This document shows positions 36,634 through 47,352 of a stretch of 64,000 nt of DNA, in pieces (positions within the stretch are counted from its first letter, which is position 1; the number at the start of each line of letters is the position of its first letter). The stretch lies in assembly GCA_024516155.1 (NCBI GenBank), contig JAJJXM010000071.1, positions 124,001 through 188,000 on the forward strand. The letters are read 5' to 3'. The position numbers and the translations under genes were made by a program. The stretch is from Pyronema omphalodes (Eukaryota; Ascomycota; Pezizomycetes; Pezizales; Pyronemataceae). Below the pieces are notes generated by a model. The model was given only the letters and a program-made list of their open reading frames with translations, had not been told where the DNA came from and ran no database searches.

Positions 36634-36842
36634 TAGTGGAGGACTTCCCATCGCTCTATAGCAACGGACGTGAGAGTCCATTTCACCACAAAAAAATATT
36701 TTCTATAGAACGCGAATAGAGCACTAGGATAGACAGGGGGGTCGCTACCCCCCTGTCTATTCAGATTTTCTATTGCTATCGAATAGATGAAGTTGAGGTT
36801 GTTCTATCCACCCCCAATAGAGCGATGGGAAGTCCTCCAGTG
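36634..36842. mobile_element. MITE copy B (diverged subfamily)
   Basis: Inverted ends TGGAGGACTTCCCATCGCTCTATA (left) and its near complement (right) resemble the ends of copies A and C (TGGAGAACTTCCCGTAAGGCTATA). The centre is a 14-bp perfect palindrome arm pair (36729-36742 and 36747-36760, ATAGACAGGGGGGT). No ORF is present. Confidence 0.65.
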
Positions 36843-36988
36843 ACGAAAATAAACGCTAGGTCGAGGACACCGCGTTTCGCGCGTGTATGCTACGGTCAAA
36901 GTTACAGCATCTCTTCCTGACGCGCACTCAGGAATGCTTGGAAGGTTAAGATTCTTATTTGCTAATGTGTTAGAGTTTCGCATGAAAT

Positions 36989-37060
36989 GGCCGCATGGCC
37001 CAATGGCAAGGCGCTTGACTACGAATCAAGAGATTGCAGGTTCGATCCCTGCTGTGGTCA
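36989..37060 (+). tRNA. tRNA-Arg (anticodon ACG)
   Basis: The 7-bp acceptor stem GGCCGCA pairs with TGTGGTC allowing two G-U pairs. The anticodon stem is CTTGA/TCAAG, with loop CTACGAA and anticodon ACG at 37021-37023. The T arm is GCAGG-TTCGATC-CCTGC. There is no intron. This is a cytosolic-type tRNA and is followed by a T-rich stretch suitable for Pol III termination (TTTTTTGTTTTTC). Confidence 0.95.
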
Positions 37061-37465
37061 GTACATTTCATTTTTTGTTTTTCTCACTTCGTCACGAGTT
37101 TCTCGTACGTAATGATCAGGTGCAGCGTTTCATCCACCAAGATGCGTATTTTTTTCTCGGCGGTGGCCGGTGCATTCTTGAGACTACATACTTTTCCACA
37201 TGCGCTGGTTGATTTGCCTCTTCTTCCGCTGTGAGTAAGGAGAACTCAAGCACATAGACTGAATGACGCTCTGAAGCTACTCTCTGAGGCGAACGTCGGG
37301 TCATTTTCAATAACTCTGAGAAACATGTTTTATTTCCGCTGTGCACTAATTTTCGATTGGGTATTACTTCATGACCCAGCCGAAGGTTGTTCGTCGGACA
37401 AAATTAAGCAGCGGTGAAAATACTGGATATCTATATGTAATCATATTCTCTAAATAACCTTAAAA
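37061..37465. other. Intergenic between tRNA-Arg and the GFA-type gene
   Basis: After the T-rich terminator no further gene is seen. This is the 3' flank of the convergent GFA-type gene. Confidence 0.5.
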
Positions 37466-38253
37466 TTACTCCTTAATCTCCCGCTTCTGGAACGTATCTA
37501 TCACACTGTCAGTCAAAATCCCCAGTATCGTCGTAGTCGATACTTACTCGGCACCTCCGGCATCCAGCTCTGTCGATATTTACAAAAGAACTCTCCCTTG
37601 GGTGGTAGTTCCTCTGGCTTATCCAGGCTTCCGTATGTAATATAAGTATTCTCTCCCGCATTTTCCTATCCGTAATCAAAAAAAAAAAAAAAACATTAGC
37701 CTCCTTAGCCTCCTTGAAAATAAAACTTTATTTTCTCGCCTCCAAATTCCACGCAGCCGAAGTAAAAAACTAGTGACATACCCCATACTCCAAAATCCCC
37801 CCTCCACACTTCCCGCAGAATTCTCGGTATAGTTTAGTTCCAGATCCATTGTCGGATACGTGCTCGACGGTTTTTCCTTCCACCTTTAAAGCGGATCTTG
37901 GGATCTTCGTTGTGATACCGAAGGCGGAGCCGGTCCATTTCTGGAGTTGGGGGTTGCTGTTAGTAACTATTATTATTATTTTTTTTTTTTTTTACTGCTA
38001 TCGATGGATCCTATGTATAACATACCCTACAGTTCCCGCAATGACAAATCGACGTTCTAGCCTGATCTTTCGAGTCCAGGGTCACGGTATATTTTATTTC
38101 CTTGCAGTAACAGGAGCCGTGATATTCTGGCATATTGGATTTATTGGTTGCTATGAAATGTCGCGTGGTTGTTCTGATTATGTTGAGATGGCGAAGTGGT
38201 GCTGCTGTTATTGTCGTTCGTGGTAGTTTGGTGAAGGTGAAGAGGTTGGTCAT
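37466..38253 (-). CDS. GFA/CENP-V fold protein (GFA: glutathione-dependent formaldehyde-activating enzyme)
   Basis: Four exons: 38253-38026, 37940-37782, 37665-37548, 37497-37466. All phases match, giving 178 residues (138 if the internal ATG at 38133 is used). The zinc-site cysteines of the family are all present: CYC (48, 50), CHCGNC (70, 72, 75) and CGKC (118, 121). The motif CRKWTGSAFG matches the conserved CRK-x-GS-F segment. The family binds two zinc ions; some members handle S-hydroxymethylglutathione, but most fungal copies have no known substrate. The first 40 residues lack acidic residues and contain several Arg/Lys, so the long start could encode a mitochondrial presequence. Introns contain runs of T up to 15 bases. 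Confidence 0.88.
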
Positions 38254-39047
38254 GTCGTGTGTGAATGGAGTGAAACTGGGTCGTGGTTATATTAGGAGCT
38301 GTTGTGGTAAGAACTTGTTTAAGGGTGGCGGATGCTGTGAATTATTCTGGGCAACTTTTGTCGTTCTTGTCGCTCCTGTTGCACGCGAAACTGGCGCGAG
38401 GGATGCAGTGACATCATAGGGTGATCGGCGGTAGGGATTATGGTGGGTGCCGATAGCTTGCTGGCTTGCTGGCTGTGGGATTAGCGAGCGGCTCGGTACC
38501 CCAGGTTTCGGGTGTTGCTAGGCGAGTTTTTGGTTATGATGCCGGTAAGGTGATATAGCGGGTGGTGAAACGGGGTCTTTGTTTATGGTAAGCAAAGTGC
38601 ATACTTAATTGAACGCTTGGGGATGATGCTCATTGCTATTCACGTGCAGAGTGCTATTTGTTTTGTTTTTTATTCTATGTTTACTGTATATTCAATATCC
38701 AATGATCCATGTGACTTCCAGAACCATAACGACCGCTATTGAAAGGAGATGATGACTCCTGGGTTCAAGTTGACACAGCGGCTGTAATTTAAGTTACAAC
38801 AAAGAGCATTTAATTCAGATTCATTGTTTGCTTTGATAGTCCTATTTATCGCGGGTATCTTTATCCAATTCAATCCAATCCAATCCAATCCAATCCAGTC
38901 TCAACAATCGCCGGACATCGCCTCCGACTTCACCCCGACTTCACTCCGACTTCACACCGACTTTGTCAAGTTCTTTGTTTCCCAACCCATCACTGCATAT
39001 CATTCCCGATCCTCGATTTTCCACGCCTCCAAACTGGATAATAAAAC
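38254..39047. other. Intergenic between divergent GFA-type and RING genes
   Basis: No gene was recognised. A short (CAATC)n repeat lies at 38870-38898, probably in the leader of the RING gene. Confidence 0.5.
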
Positions 39048-39416
39048 ATGAGTCACCTAATCGACCGAGCCAAAGAATGGTACAAACACATCAAACCATC
39101 ATTCCACAAACCAAAACATCCATCGAAACTACAGCATCAACAAGCACTGGAACAGAAACCCAGTCCGAGTCCTGAGCTGATTTGTATTTGCTGTGGATTA
39201 CCGGTGAATAGGGATGGCGCTACTATGGTGCCTTGTGGTCATAGGGATTTTCATTATAGGTGTTTAACGGCCTCGGATTCGGCGGTGGGCGTTTGTCCGC
39301 ATTGCTTGAATGATCGACGTAGCAGGAAGAAAGAGAAGGAGGAGAAGAAGGAAGAGGAGGAGAAGGAAGAGGAGGAGAAAAATGAGGAACGGAATAATGA
39401 AAAACAGCGGCGGTGA
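39048..39416 (+). CDS. Small RING-H2 zinc-finger protein
   Basis: Single exon, 122 residues, ATG in good context (AAAACATGAG). The RING-H2 ligands are spaced canonically: C46-x2-C49, C63-x-H65, H69-x2-C72, C83-x2-C86 (CICC, PCGH, HYRC, CPHC). It is followed by a purely charged Lys/Glu tail from about residue 92 encoded by a GAGGAGAAG-type microsatellite, so tail length may vary between strains. RING-H2 proteins usually act as E3 ubiquitin ligases; the substrate is unknown. The protein is short for an E3 and has no transmembrane segment. Confidence 0.75.
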   Translation: MSHLIDRAKEWYKHIKPSFHKPKHPSKLQHQQALEQKPSPSPELICICCGLPVNRDGATMVPCGHRDFHYRCLTASDSAVGVCPHCLNDRRSRKKEKEEKKEEEEKEEEEKNEERNNEKQRR

Positions 39417-39801
39417 TAATGATGGATCAAGTAGGAGAAGCTAACTAGCCAGCTATGGGTTATATGTTGGAATAATTCTGTGTCTGTCTGTATATTTGTA
39501 TATCCAGTTATGATTGTCATGCGTCTTTTTTCTTAGCAACAAGAACAGCAAACTTTGCTTTGTCATTATTACCGAAATAGCTAGACAAGAATTTCCTTGG
39601 TTTCCTGAGAGGAAGCTTTCATCATGAAGAAACAAAAGCTTACGCGTGCTGTTTGTTTGCCAACATTTCTTTGCTAGCTAGATAGACAGACAGTCAGACA
39701 ACGAGCAACAAAAAATCAACCCCCTCTCGTCCCCAACCAAACCCCAACCATTCCCCCATCACATCACACCAAAACACCGGCAACATCCCCACGACCACAA
39801 C

Positions 39802-40587
39802 ATGCCCCATCCCGCATCTCCCCCCACGATGCAACGCAGCCTAGTCCTCCCCCAAGCCCGCAGAATCTACTACGATCACTACCACTATGAAGCCCACCAC
39901 CACCCCACCCTACTAGACATAGCCGAATCCCTCTATCCTCGTCCCAACTACCCCGACCCCTCATTCCTCGAAGAAATCCTAACAATATTCTACCAAGCGT
40001 TTATTTCCAGCCATTCACTTCTCTCCGGCCTCCTGAACCGCAGTATTAAGCAGGTATTTCTACTCCAAGCCTTATTTCCCGGGATATCAAGACTAGTATC
40101 ATTATTCTACAACGCAATCCTGGGGGTCTATGGGCAGTTTTTAAAATTGGTCTGGGGGTTGGCATCTATATTACCTGGGATATTAGCAGTGTTTAGCGGT
40201 GCGGCGGGATGGGTTTGGTCGCTGTATAAAGCGTTTTCGGTGCAGGAAGTGAAGGATGGGATTCGGGCGGGGATTATTGGGTTTTCGGGGTCGGTACCAG
40301 GGGTGATGGTGGTGATGATGTTGTTGGTGTTTATGGCGTATCCGGTGATGTATATTAGTGTAGAGTGGATTTGTGGGGATGGGAATAGGAGGTATGGTAG
40401 GGGGGAGAGGGTAGGGAGTGGGGATGGGTTGCGGAGGTATGAGTATCATGATGGTATGTTGGCGTGGCATAGGGGGGATATGAAGGCGAGGTTGCGGCAT
40501 GATCTTCGGAGGCAACGGAGTAGGAGGAGGAGTCGGAGGCAGGTTCCGAAATCACAGTTACCAGACAGGGGCTGGGTTACGGTTTAA
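39802..40587 (+). CDS. Hypothetical membrane protein
   Basis: Single exon, 261 residues, start context ACAACATGCC. Residues about 88-150 (FLLQALFPGISRLVSLFYN, FLKLVWGLASILPGILAVF) and about 175-200 (VPGVMVVMMLLVFMAYPVMY) are hydrophobic and suggest two to four membrane segments. The N-terminus is His/Tyr-rich. The C-terminus is strongly basic (LRHDLRRQRSRRRSRRQ). No family is recognised. The AT-rich first half and GGGG-rich second half differ in base use, but the frame is intact. Confidence 0.65.
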   Translation: MPHPASPPTMQRSLVLPQARRIYYDHYHYEAHHHPTLLDIAESLYPRPNYPDPSFLEEILTIFYQAFISSHSLLSGLLNRSIKQVFLLQALFPGISRLVSLFYNAILGVYGQFLKLVWGLASILPGILAVFSGAAGWVWSLYKAFSVQEVKDGIRAGIIGFSGSVPGVMVVMMLLVFMAYPVMYISVEWICGDGNRRYGRGERVGSGDGLRRYEYHDGMLAWHRGDMKARLRHDLRRQRSRRRSRRQVPKSQLPDRGWVTV

Positions 40588-40942
40588 GGATTACGAGGAA
40601 GTTGGAATGCAGTGTGGTTTAGGGGTGAATTTGAAGAAGTTGTATTCCAACTACTTAAAAAAGAGAAAAACATGCTATCTTTCGTACAAATCATGTAGCC
40701 TATTCTGACAGCTACTTCATGACTCGAAGATCAGAGCATGGTGTAAATTAACAAGAAAATGAAATTGATCTCGAGCAAAACGTAAGCATTTCGAAAACTC
40801 CACCAGAATCCAAGCAATTATCGCTCAAAGTACGCTGTGACAAGCCAAACATATGGCAGCTATGAAAGAATATGAAAAGTATAACCGCTAAATGAACGAG
40901 TGATAAATCGTGAGAAACGCTGTGTCGGGTTCAGTGGCAGAG

Positions 40943-41722
40943 TTAGGCGGCGCGGTTGCGGTTAACGCTATGATGATAGTTAGCTCAATATCTGCATATT
41001 ATGATCAAAGAATACACTTACCGACGAATGACTCCAGGAGGCTGGCGTCTAGGAGGAGCAGGCATGTGGGTATGCCCTGGGTCCAGCGCCTCAGTCTGGA
41101 ACTCAGCAACGGCAGGGGCATTCAAACGTCTTGACATATCCCCAGGAATTTGCGGTGTAAGAGGCGCTCCGGTTAAGATCAATCTAGTTGGACTACCGCG
41201 TTCCTCAATCCTGGCAGCAGGACGCTCAGTTCTGGTAGGAGTCTGGGCCCCAAGGACAACTCTCCCCGCATCAAGGCCTCTTCCAACGGTTCCCATGGAC
41301 AAGGCGATACTTCCCAGATACTCGGGGACAGCAGGTGAGGGGGGTGGAGTAGGCATACCAGTTGCCTGTCTCTGAGCATTCTCCCAAGCCGCAAAACGAG
41401 CAGGAGGAAGGTTCTCCTTGTTCTTCTCGGTCATTGGCTGCATGAATGGTTGAACACGTGCAGGACGTGCGAGAAGACCCATTGGAGGTGGTCCAGGGTC
41501 TGTAATAGGACGTCCGGCTGCGAAATCCGCACGTTGGCGTTGAAGGCGGCGCTCCCAGTCCATACGGGCATCAGCACGGGGATCGCGCGGGGTTGCGGCG
41601 GGTGCACCAGCAGCAGGAGTGGCTGCGGTACGTGCTGGACGTGCGGGACGTGCTGGAGGTGCAGCACCTGTTTGGGCTGGTGGGGCCATGGGAGGAACCG
41701 TGGTGCGGGCTGGTGAAGGCAT
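40943..41722 (-). CDS. Proline/alanine-rich protein with a KEN box
   Basis: Exon 1 41722-41022 and exon 2 40967-40943, joined in phase by a 54-bp intron with strong signals (GTAAGTG donor, GAGCTAAC branch, CATAG acceptor), giving 241 residues ending VNRNRAA. The N-terminus is Pro/Ala-rich (APPARPARPARTAATPAAGA). The motif NKENLPP at 101-107 is a consensus KEN box with the downstream proline often seen in APC/C-Cdh1 targets. SPTRLILTG (around 177-185) contains a minimal CDK-type SP/TP context. No domain is recognised. A cell-cycle-regulated, disordered protein is a reasonable inference but unproven. Confidence 0.7.
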
Positions 41723-42462
41723 CTTACACGAAGGGCCCTGTGAAAGATGTTTGTTGACTATGATGAGAGGATGGTGGAGGAAGAGGTTTCCTGCGGTGTC
41801 TTATATAACTGGCGTAAAATAAAATTCCAGCACAGCCACAGTTTTTTCAATTCAAATGTGAATGGTCATGTTAGGCCCTGTGAATTGTTTTACTACATAG
41901 AATGCAGTTTGGAACCGTGTCATAGAAATTATATTGTTCTCACAAGCGACTGACAATATGACCAATTCAAATTTGAATGAATTATACGCTTTCACCTAAA
42001 GAAACAACAGAATATCAGTGCACCGAATTCCATGAGACTTATCCACATGTTCATTACGGTCAACTCCTGGTCGAAGAACGATACTGACTCGGGCCACGGC
42101 TAGTGGTCGTTGAGGTCCCCAAGATGGGAAGGGAATTAGCCCCCCCGCATTGCAGTGTCTCGCACCGATCTCAGCATTTTCACCCTTTCAATACTCATGG
42201 CGAATAAAATGAATCCACAAAAATGCTTCTTCGTCATACATTACTGTTAAGAAGCGCTGCAGGTGTACTTCATATCATATGATGTAATGCGGCTCTGAGC
42301 TCCATGCTGCCAAGAGGAGCAACGCACACACACCACTCCCACTACATTCACCACAACAGATGATTCCCGTCTCGCTATCAAAATTCTGATTGAGGATTCT
42401 CTTCGGACAGCATCCAGCTCTTTTTCTGCGTTTGAGGAGGTGGTGGAAGCAGGCTTTTCAAG
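41723..42462. other. Intergenic between divergent genes
   Basis: No gene was recognised. This is the shared upstream region of the KEN-box gene (minus) and the 42463 gene (plus). Confidence 0.5.
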
Positions 42463-43094
42463 ATGGCATATCTCTACAGACAGGACCGGTCGCTGTTGAC
42501 GACACTATACAGTGCGCAACGCAAGGTAGCTCATATTCCCCTCCGTTAGGGCCCTCTAAAGATACTAGAAACTAAGGCGAAGCTGTAGGAAAGTTCGATA
42601 TCCAAGAATGCTTCAGTCGATGTCTGCGCGTCTGTCAACACGTCTCCAGTAGAGGCAAACGCCAAGCCGAAGAAGCTCGCCTTTTCCCTTCCCGTACAAG
42701 ACCCCGTTAAATTCGACTTCAATTCGACGACTGATTCCGAGTTTGACGACTGGGTTATCATTACAAAAGACGAAGCGCCTAAAGATCGTGTCAAGTCGAG
42801 AGGCTTGGCAACATTCTGTCCCAAACGTGCAATCTCGAAGGCGGAAACTACGGAGACACCACCGCTTGACCCTACAGAAGAAGAGTCGGATAGTAGTAAT
42901 TTCGATTTGGTATGTCCTTAAAGAAGGCTCTGTTTCTCTGAAATCTAATTGAGCTGGAATAGTCGGACTACGAGCCGGACGACGACGCACCCAGAAAAAG
43001 AAGAAAGTCGATTGTTGATGAGACGCCGCTTGACTGGCTATCAACCGGTATCGAGATTATCAAGCTTTCGAATAGAATGCGTGGTCTTTATTGA
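42463..43094 (+). CDS. Hypothetical nuclear-type protein, three exons
   Basis: Exons 42463-42525, 42589-42909 and 42963-43094, all in phase, giving 171 residues. The long ORFs in this stretch are in wrong frames, and the gene shows only after splicing. The introns have GTAGCT...GCTGTAG and GTATGT...TCTAATTG...GAATAG. The product begins MAYLYRQDRSLLTTLY. It has a segment with FDDWVIITKDE, an acidic stretch EEESDSS, a basic cluster APRKRRKS that could be a nuclear signal, and a C-terminus reading TPLDWLSTGIEIIKLSNRM. No family is recognised. Confidence 0.6.
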
Positions 43095-43680
43095 TCTGGG
43101 AAAACACTGGGATTAGTACAGGCGAGTCACTGAATGTTTCTTAAGGGGTGAAGGCTGGTGATGATCATGGTATCAGGAGCTAACTGGCTTCTTAGGTGGC
43201 GTTCATAACCAGAGCTTGTTGCTTTCTAATTGCTTCCAACAATTGTTTGTGTTATGGGTTTACTTACCTGTTCAACCTTGTTTATACATTTGGGTGCTTT
43301 GCGGGTCCGTAGACACAAATATCTAAGAGCTATCCTCTAGACAGTGGCTATATCCGTGTGCATGGTCCTTGAATGTGAAACTCCAAACTCTTCCTGTCTG
43401 AAGATATGCAGCTCGTTCTTGATGGCATCCTATGGTCATTCTATGACCATTCATTCCTCTTCATGATGGATCTATCAGAAAGTTGTTACGAACAAAGCCC
43501 ATGGCTGCCTTATAACCACCAATACTCGAACAATCCCACATTATGCCAAATCTTCGAGGCGAAAAATCAATCCAATAACGTGTTAATTTTAACCCCAGCA
43601 TTCCAACTGATATAAACTCTCCAGCAGCCAAAAAAGCGTCTTAAATTTTCCCTAGACATTATCCCGGGACACCTGACAAA
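43095..43680. other. Intergenic; likely promoter of the next gene
   Basis: No gene was recognised. A TATA-like GATATAAAC lies at about 43609-43617, some 65 bases before the ATG at 43681. Confidence 0.4.
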
Positions 43681-44736
43681 ATGCTGTCCACCTCTCCTCT
43701 TTCCTCGCCCGACCGTAGCGCCAAGCCCATCAACCTCACTTCCACAATGTCCACTCTTCCACAGCAACAATCATCCAACTTCCACCTCAGCTCAAAGATT
43801 GCTCGCAGCCTCTGCCCTAGCACCCACAACATGGCCCTCACCCGTCTCCAGCGCCAAAAACGAAAACTCATGAGCAACCGTCGCCATAAACAAAACCAAG
43901 GAACCTGGTTCGGGAGTTCAGGCACCACATCTGTCCTTCCAGGAATCGCCGAGGAATCAGATGGCGTAACTGCGGCGGGAAATATTACGACATGCAGTTT
44001 TCGAAATATGAATATGAAAGGAAACGAAAATGGCAATGGAAGCGGGATAACGACCCCCACTCCTCCTCCTCCGCCGCAACAACCGGTTATTCGCAGACGC
44101 ACCGCCATGTCAGAAATCCGCAACCTTCCGCATAGTTCCTGGAACAACAACGATATCCATCACGGGAACCCCAAACCCGATATCCTCAACAGCCAAGAAA
44201 ACCGACTAGAAGCCGCCAAACAGCGGTTTATCCAGAAACATGGAAACCAGCCAGAAAACCTCGGTTTACTTTCCGGATGGCCGAATGCTATGGGTGCAAC
44301 TCTTGAAGAAGTAGCGAGGGATGGGTGCTTTACTTCTTCCTCCGGTGTTGATGGTACGGGAAATGGGTATCATGGAAATAGCAGCTATAATTACAGCCAC
44401 CCATCCCTGTACACCGCAATAGGGAAGCAGGATCATAATTCCGGGCAAGAGGTCTTGTTTGATACTGAGAATCGATACTATGGCTTCGGGATTCATCCGG
44501 AGTATGCACCGCGAAGACCATTACCGAGACTTCGAGAAGCTAGTGTTGATCCGATTCCGGAGATGCAGGATGAGGGGGATATGGAGGGGGTTTGTAGGGC
44601 TGATTTTAGTTGCGGGGTGCAGAACGTGGGGGATGAGTGGGTTCCGAAAGCGCCGGTGAGGAGGAAGAGGATGCCGGCAAAGGTTCAGATGGGGTTGAAG
44701 GATGTTGTCGATGCAGATGGGGATGTTACTTTTTGA
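43681..44736 (+). CDS. Hypothetical disordered protein
   Basis: Single exon, 351 residues. Low-complexity segments include TPTPPPPPQQP and Asn/Gly-rich runs. A basic patch (RLQRQKRKLMSNRRHK, near 55-70) could be a nuclear signal. A short, more ordered region ENRLEAAKQRFIQKHGNQ lies near 180, and aromatic-rich motifs (NRYYGFGIHPEYAPRRPLPRL) follow near 265. The tail has RRKRMP. An in-frame internal ATG at 43747 could be an alternative start. No domain is recognised; a fungus-specific protein of unknown role. Confidence 0.7.
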   Translation: MLSTSPLSSPDRSAKPINLTSTMSTLPQQQSSNFHLSSKIARSLCPSTHNMALTRLQRQKRKLMSNRRHKQNQGTWFGSSGTTSVLPGIAEESDGVTAAGNITTCSFRNMNMKGNENGNGSGITTPTPPPPPQQPVIRRRTAMSEIRNLPHSSWNNNDIHHGNPKPDILNSQENRLEAAKQRFIQKHGNQPENLGLLSGWPNAMGATLEEVARDGCFTSSSGVDGTGNGYHGNSSYNYSHPSLYTAIGKQDHNSGQEVLFDTENRYYGFGIHPEYAPRRPLPRLREASVDPIPEMQDEGDMEGVCRADFSCGVQNVGDEWVPKAPVRRKRMPAKVQMGLKDVVDADGDVTF

Positions 44737-46632
44737 TTTGGGATGGAAATGGAATTTCGGTGCATCATGGGATTTGATACCCAGTTGGTGAGTACGGGAG
44801 AGGATTTGGCTATTGAATTAATTGAATTAATAAATTAATAGAGAAAGGGGACTGGACTTTGAGGGGACTGGACTTTGAGGGGACTGGACTTTGAGGAGTT
44901 TCGGGTTGGGTTGGGTTGGTGGGGCTCTGGGGGCTTTGATAGTTTGAGAGGTTTTGTTTTGGCTTTCGTGAACACTAGGAACTAGAGACGAGACGGAGGG
45001 GGCATGAGAGGAATACCCACCACCTGGAGAGCAAATGAATTTGTAACACGGTAATAAGATGCAGGCGAACTTGTTGATACAATAATATTTGTAATACAGT
45101 CTACAGTACGATGCAATTATGCAGACTTTTGCTGATACAATGATACAGTGATACAATGATACAACGATACAATGATACAGAATGCAAGGATTGGACATGG
45201 ATACTATTGGCTGTTGGTTGTTGGTTGTTGGTTGTTGGTTGTTGGTTGTTGGTTGTTGGTTGTTGGTTGTTGGTTGTTGGTTGTTGGTTGTTGGTTGTTG
45301 GTTGTTGGATAATGATAGAATGATAGAATGATGGATAATACATACAAATCAGACCAGAGCTACTGGAAGAAGAAAATTTTCAAGGCGTTTACATATAAGA
45401 TGGTTAACGAGTGATGGTGCGTGATGGTGCGTGATGGTGCGTGATGGTGGGTGATGGTGCGTGATGGTGGGTGCGCAGTATGTGAGAAAGTGGGTAAAGA
45501 AGTGAGAGTGTTTAACTTGGACTTGGACAGTTGGACTTTCCTTAGAACTCCGGGAGCAAGTAATTACTTCTCAATTCGCCGTCCCAGCTTTATTTATGCT
45601 ATAAAATATCATATCTTATCCGAACTGTAGTATCTAATGCTAGCGGGAGTAAGAAAATAGCACCCAATTTTTAGCTATAAAAGCAGCTATCTTGATTTCT
45701 CCAGCTGCCTCCATTATACAAAAAAAAAGATTCGAAATCTCACAGCAAATCAAACTAATCCTGCGTCAGTGGAGGTGGTGTTGTGTTGGTAGCGGATGGT
45801 ACCTACCTACCTTTACACTCCTATACATAACAAAGACACCCCTAGCTAGTTCTATTCCGTGTCAGGGTAGGGTTATAGATGCAGCAACAATAAGAATCTC
45901 TTGGGCGTCGTGTTATCTTGGTCATTGGTGTGCTTTAAGAACTCTAACCCACCCATACCTTTCCACAATTCTATCACGAATCACAGACCATGATTGGCAG
46001 TTGGTATTTCACTATCACCATATTTTTTTCTACTCATCTTATCAATGGGGACAGGATATCGGTATTGCATTTAATTGAATTTAATTTTATTTACTGCAAG
46101 TAGGTTTTAAGGGTCTTGGATGTATTATGATTATGATTAAAGAAAAGAAAGGAAAAGAAAATCAATATCAAAATCAAAGTCAAAATCAAACCTAACTAGC
46201 CTAGCCTAACTAGCCTAACCGAACTTAACAGCCTACCATTTTTCCTGGTTCCCTGAGGTTTTTTAAAATCTTCATACGTTGTTGGTTACATCTGCGGGTA
46301 TCTTTATCCCCGTTTTTATTTTTTTTTTCTTTCATTGCTGTTAAAAATTTCCTTGAATAGTTTTCAGTTTTCAGTTTTCAGTTTTTAGTTTTTAGTTTAG
46401 GCGGTATATAAGAACCTTTACTAAACCTCTATCTAACCCATGCACACGAAGTTTCAACGAAAGCTATAGTAACAGCCCTCGCTGTGAATATATAGACAGA
46501 CAGCTAAGTTCGCCTTGCATTCTGAGAAAACCTGGACTGGCAGAGAGGTAGGTGACAGTAAGGAAGCACATACGTAAGATATATAGCGTGGTTAATTGAT
46601 GGGGGTTGATCGGGATCTTTGCTGCTGCTGCT

Positions 46633-46671
<39 letters not shown>

Positions 46672-47181
46672 GCGGGGTTTGCGGATGTTGTGGGCTGGTC
46701 TGAGTGAGCGGTATTGGTTGAAGCGGTAGAAGGTATGAGGTTGTTATAGCATACCTATTTTCTGTTTTGATTAAGTGAGATGTAAAGACTGTATTCCACT
46801 CACTGTACCAATAATCAATAGCATCAATAGCATCAACGGTATCAACAGCATCAACAGCATCAACAGTATCAACAGTATCAACAGTATCAACAGTATCAAC
46901 AGCACCAACAGCACCAACAGTTTAATAGCATCAATATCACCCCCATCCACGAAATAATTACCGATATATATATACATAACATCTGATCGGCGATATATTC
47001 GCTTCACTTTATTTCCTATTTCCTATTTCCTATTTCCTATTTCCTATTTCCATTTCCATCAACGATCAACGATCAAAGAGCAACGAAAATACCAGTGAAC
47101 CAACCATTGACATCCAACATCCAACATCCGATCCATTAGGACTGCCATTAGTGCTGGCCACTGTTGGGAATCTACTATCTA
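44737..47181. repeat. Non-coding tract with minisatellites
   Basis: It contains TGGACTTTGAGGGGAC repeats (44850-44895), (GGTTGTT)n of about 14 copies (45210-45307), GTGATGGTGC repeats of six copies (45418-45475), a T run at 46636-46670 and (ATCAACAGT)-type repeats (46805-46925). No gene is supported. Confidence 0.75.
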
Positions 47182-47352
<171 letters not shown>

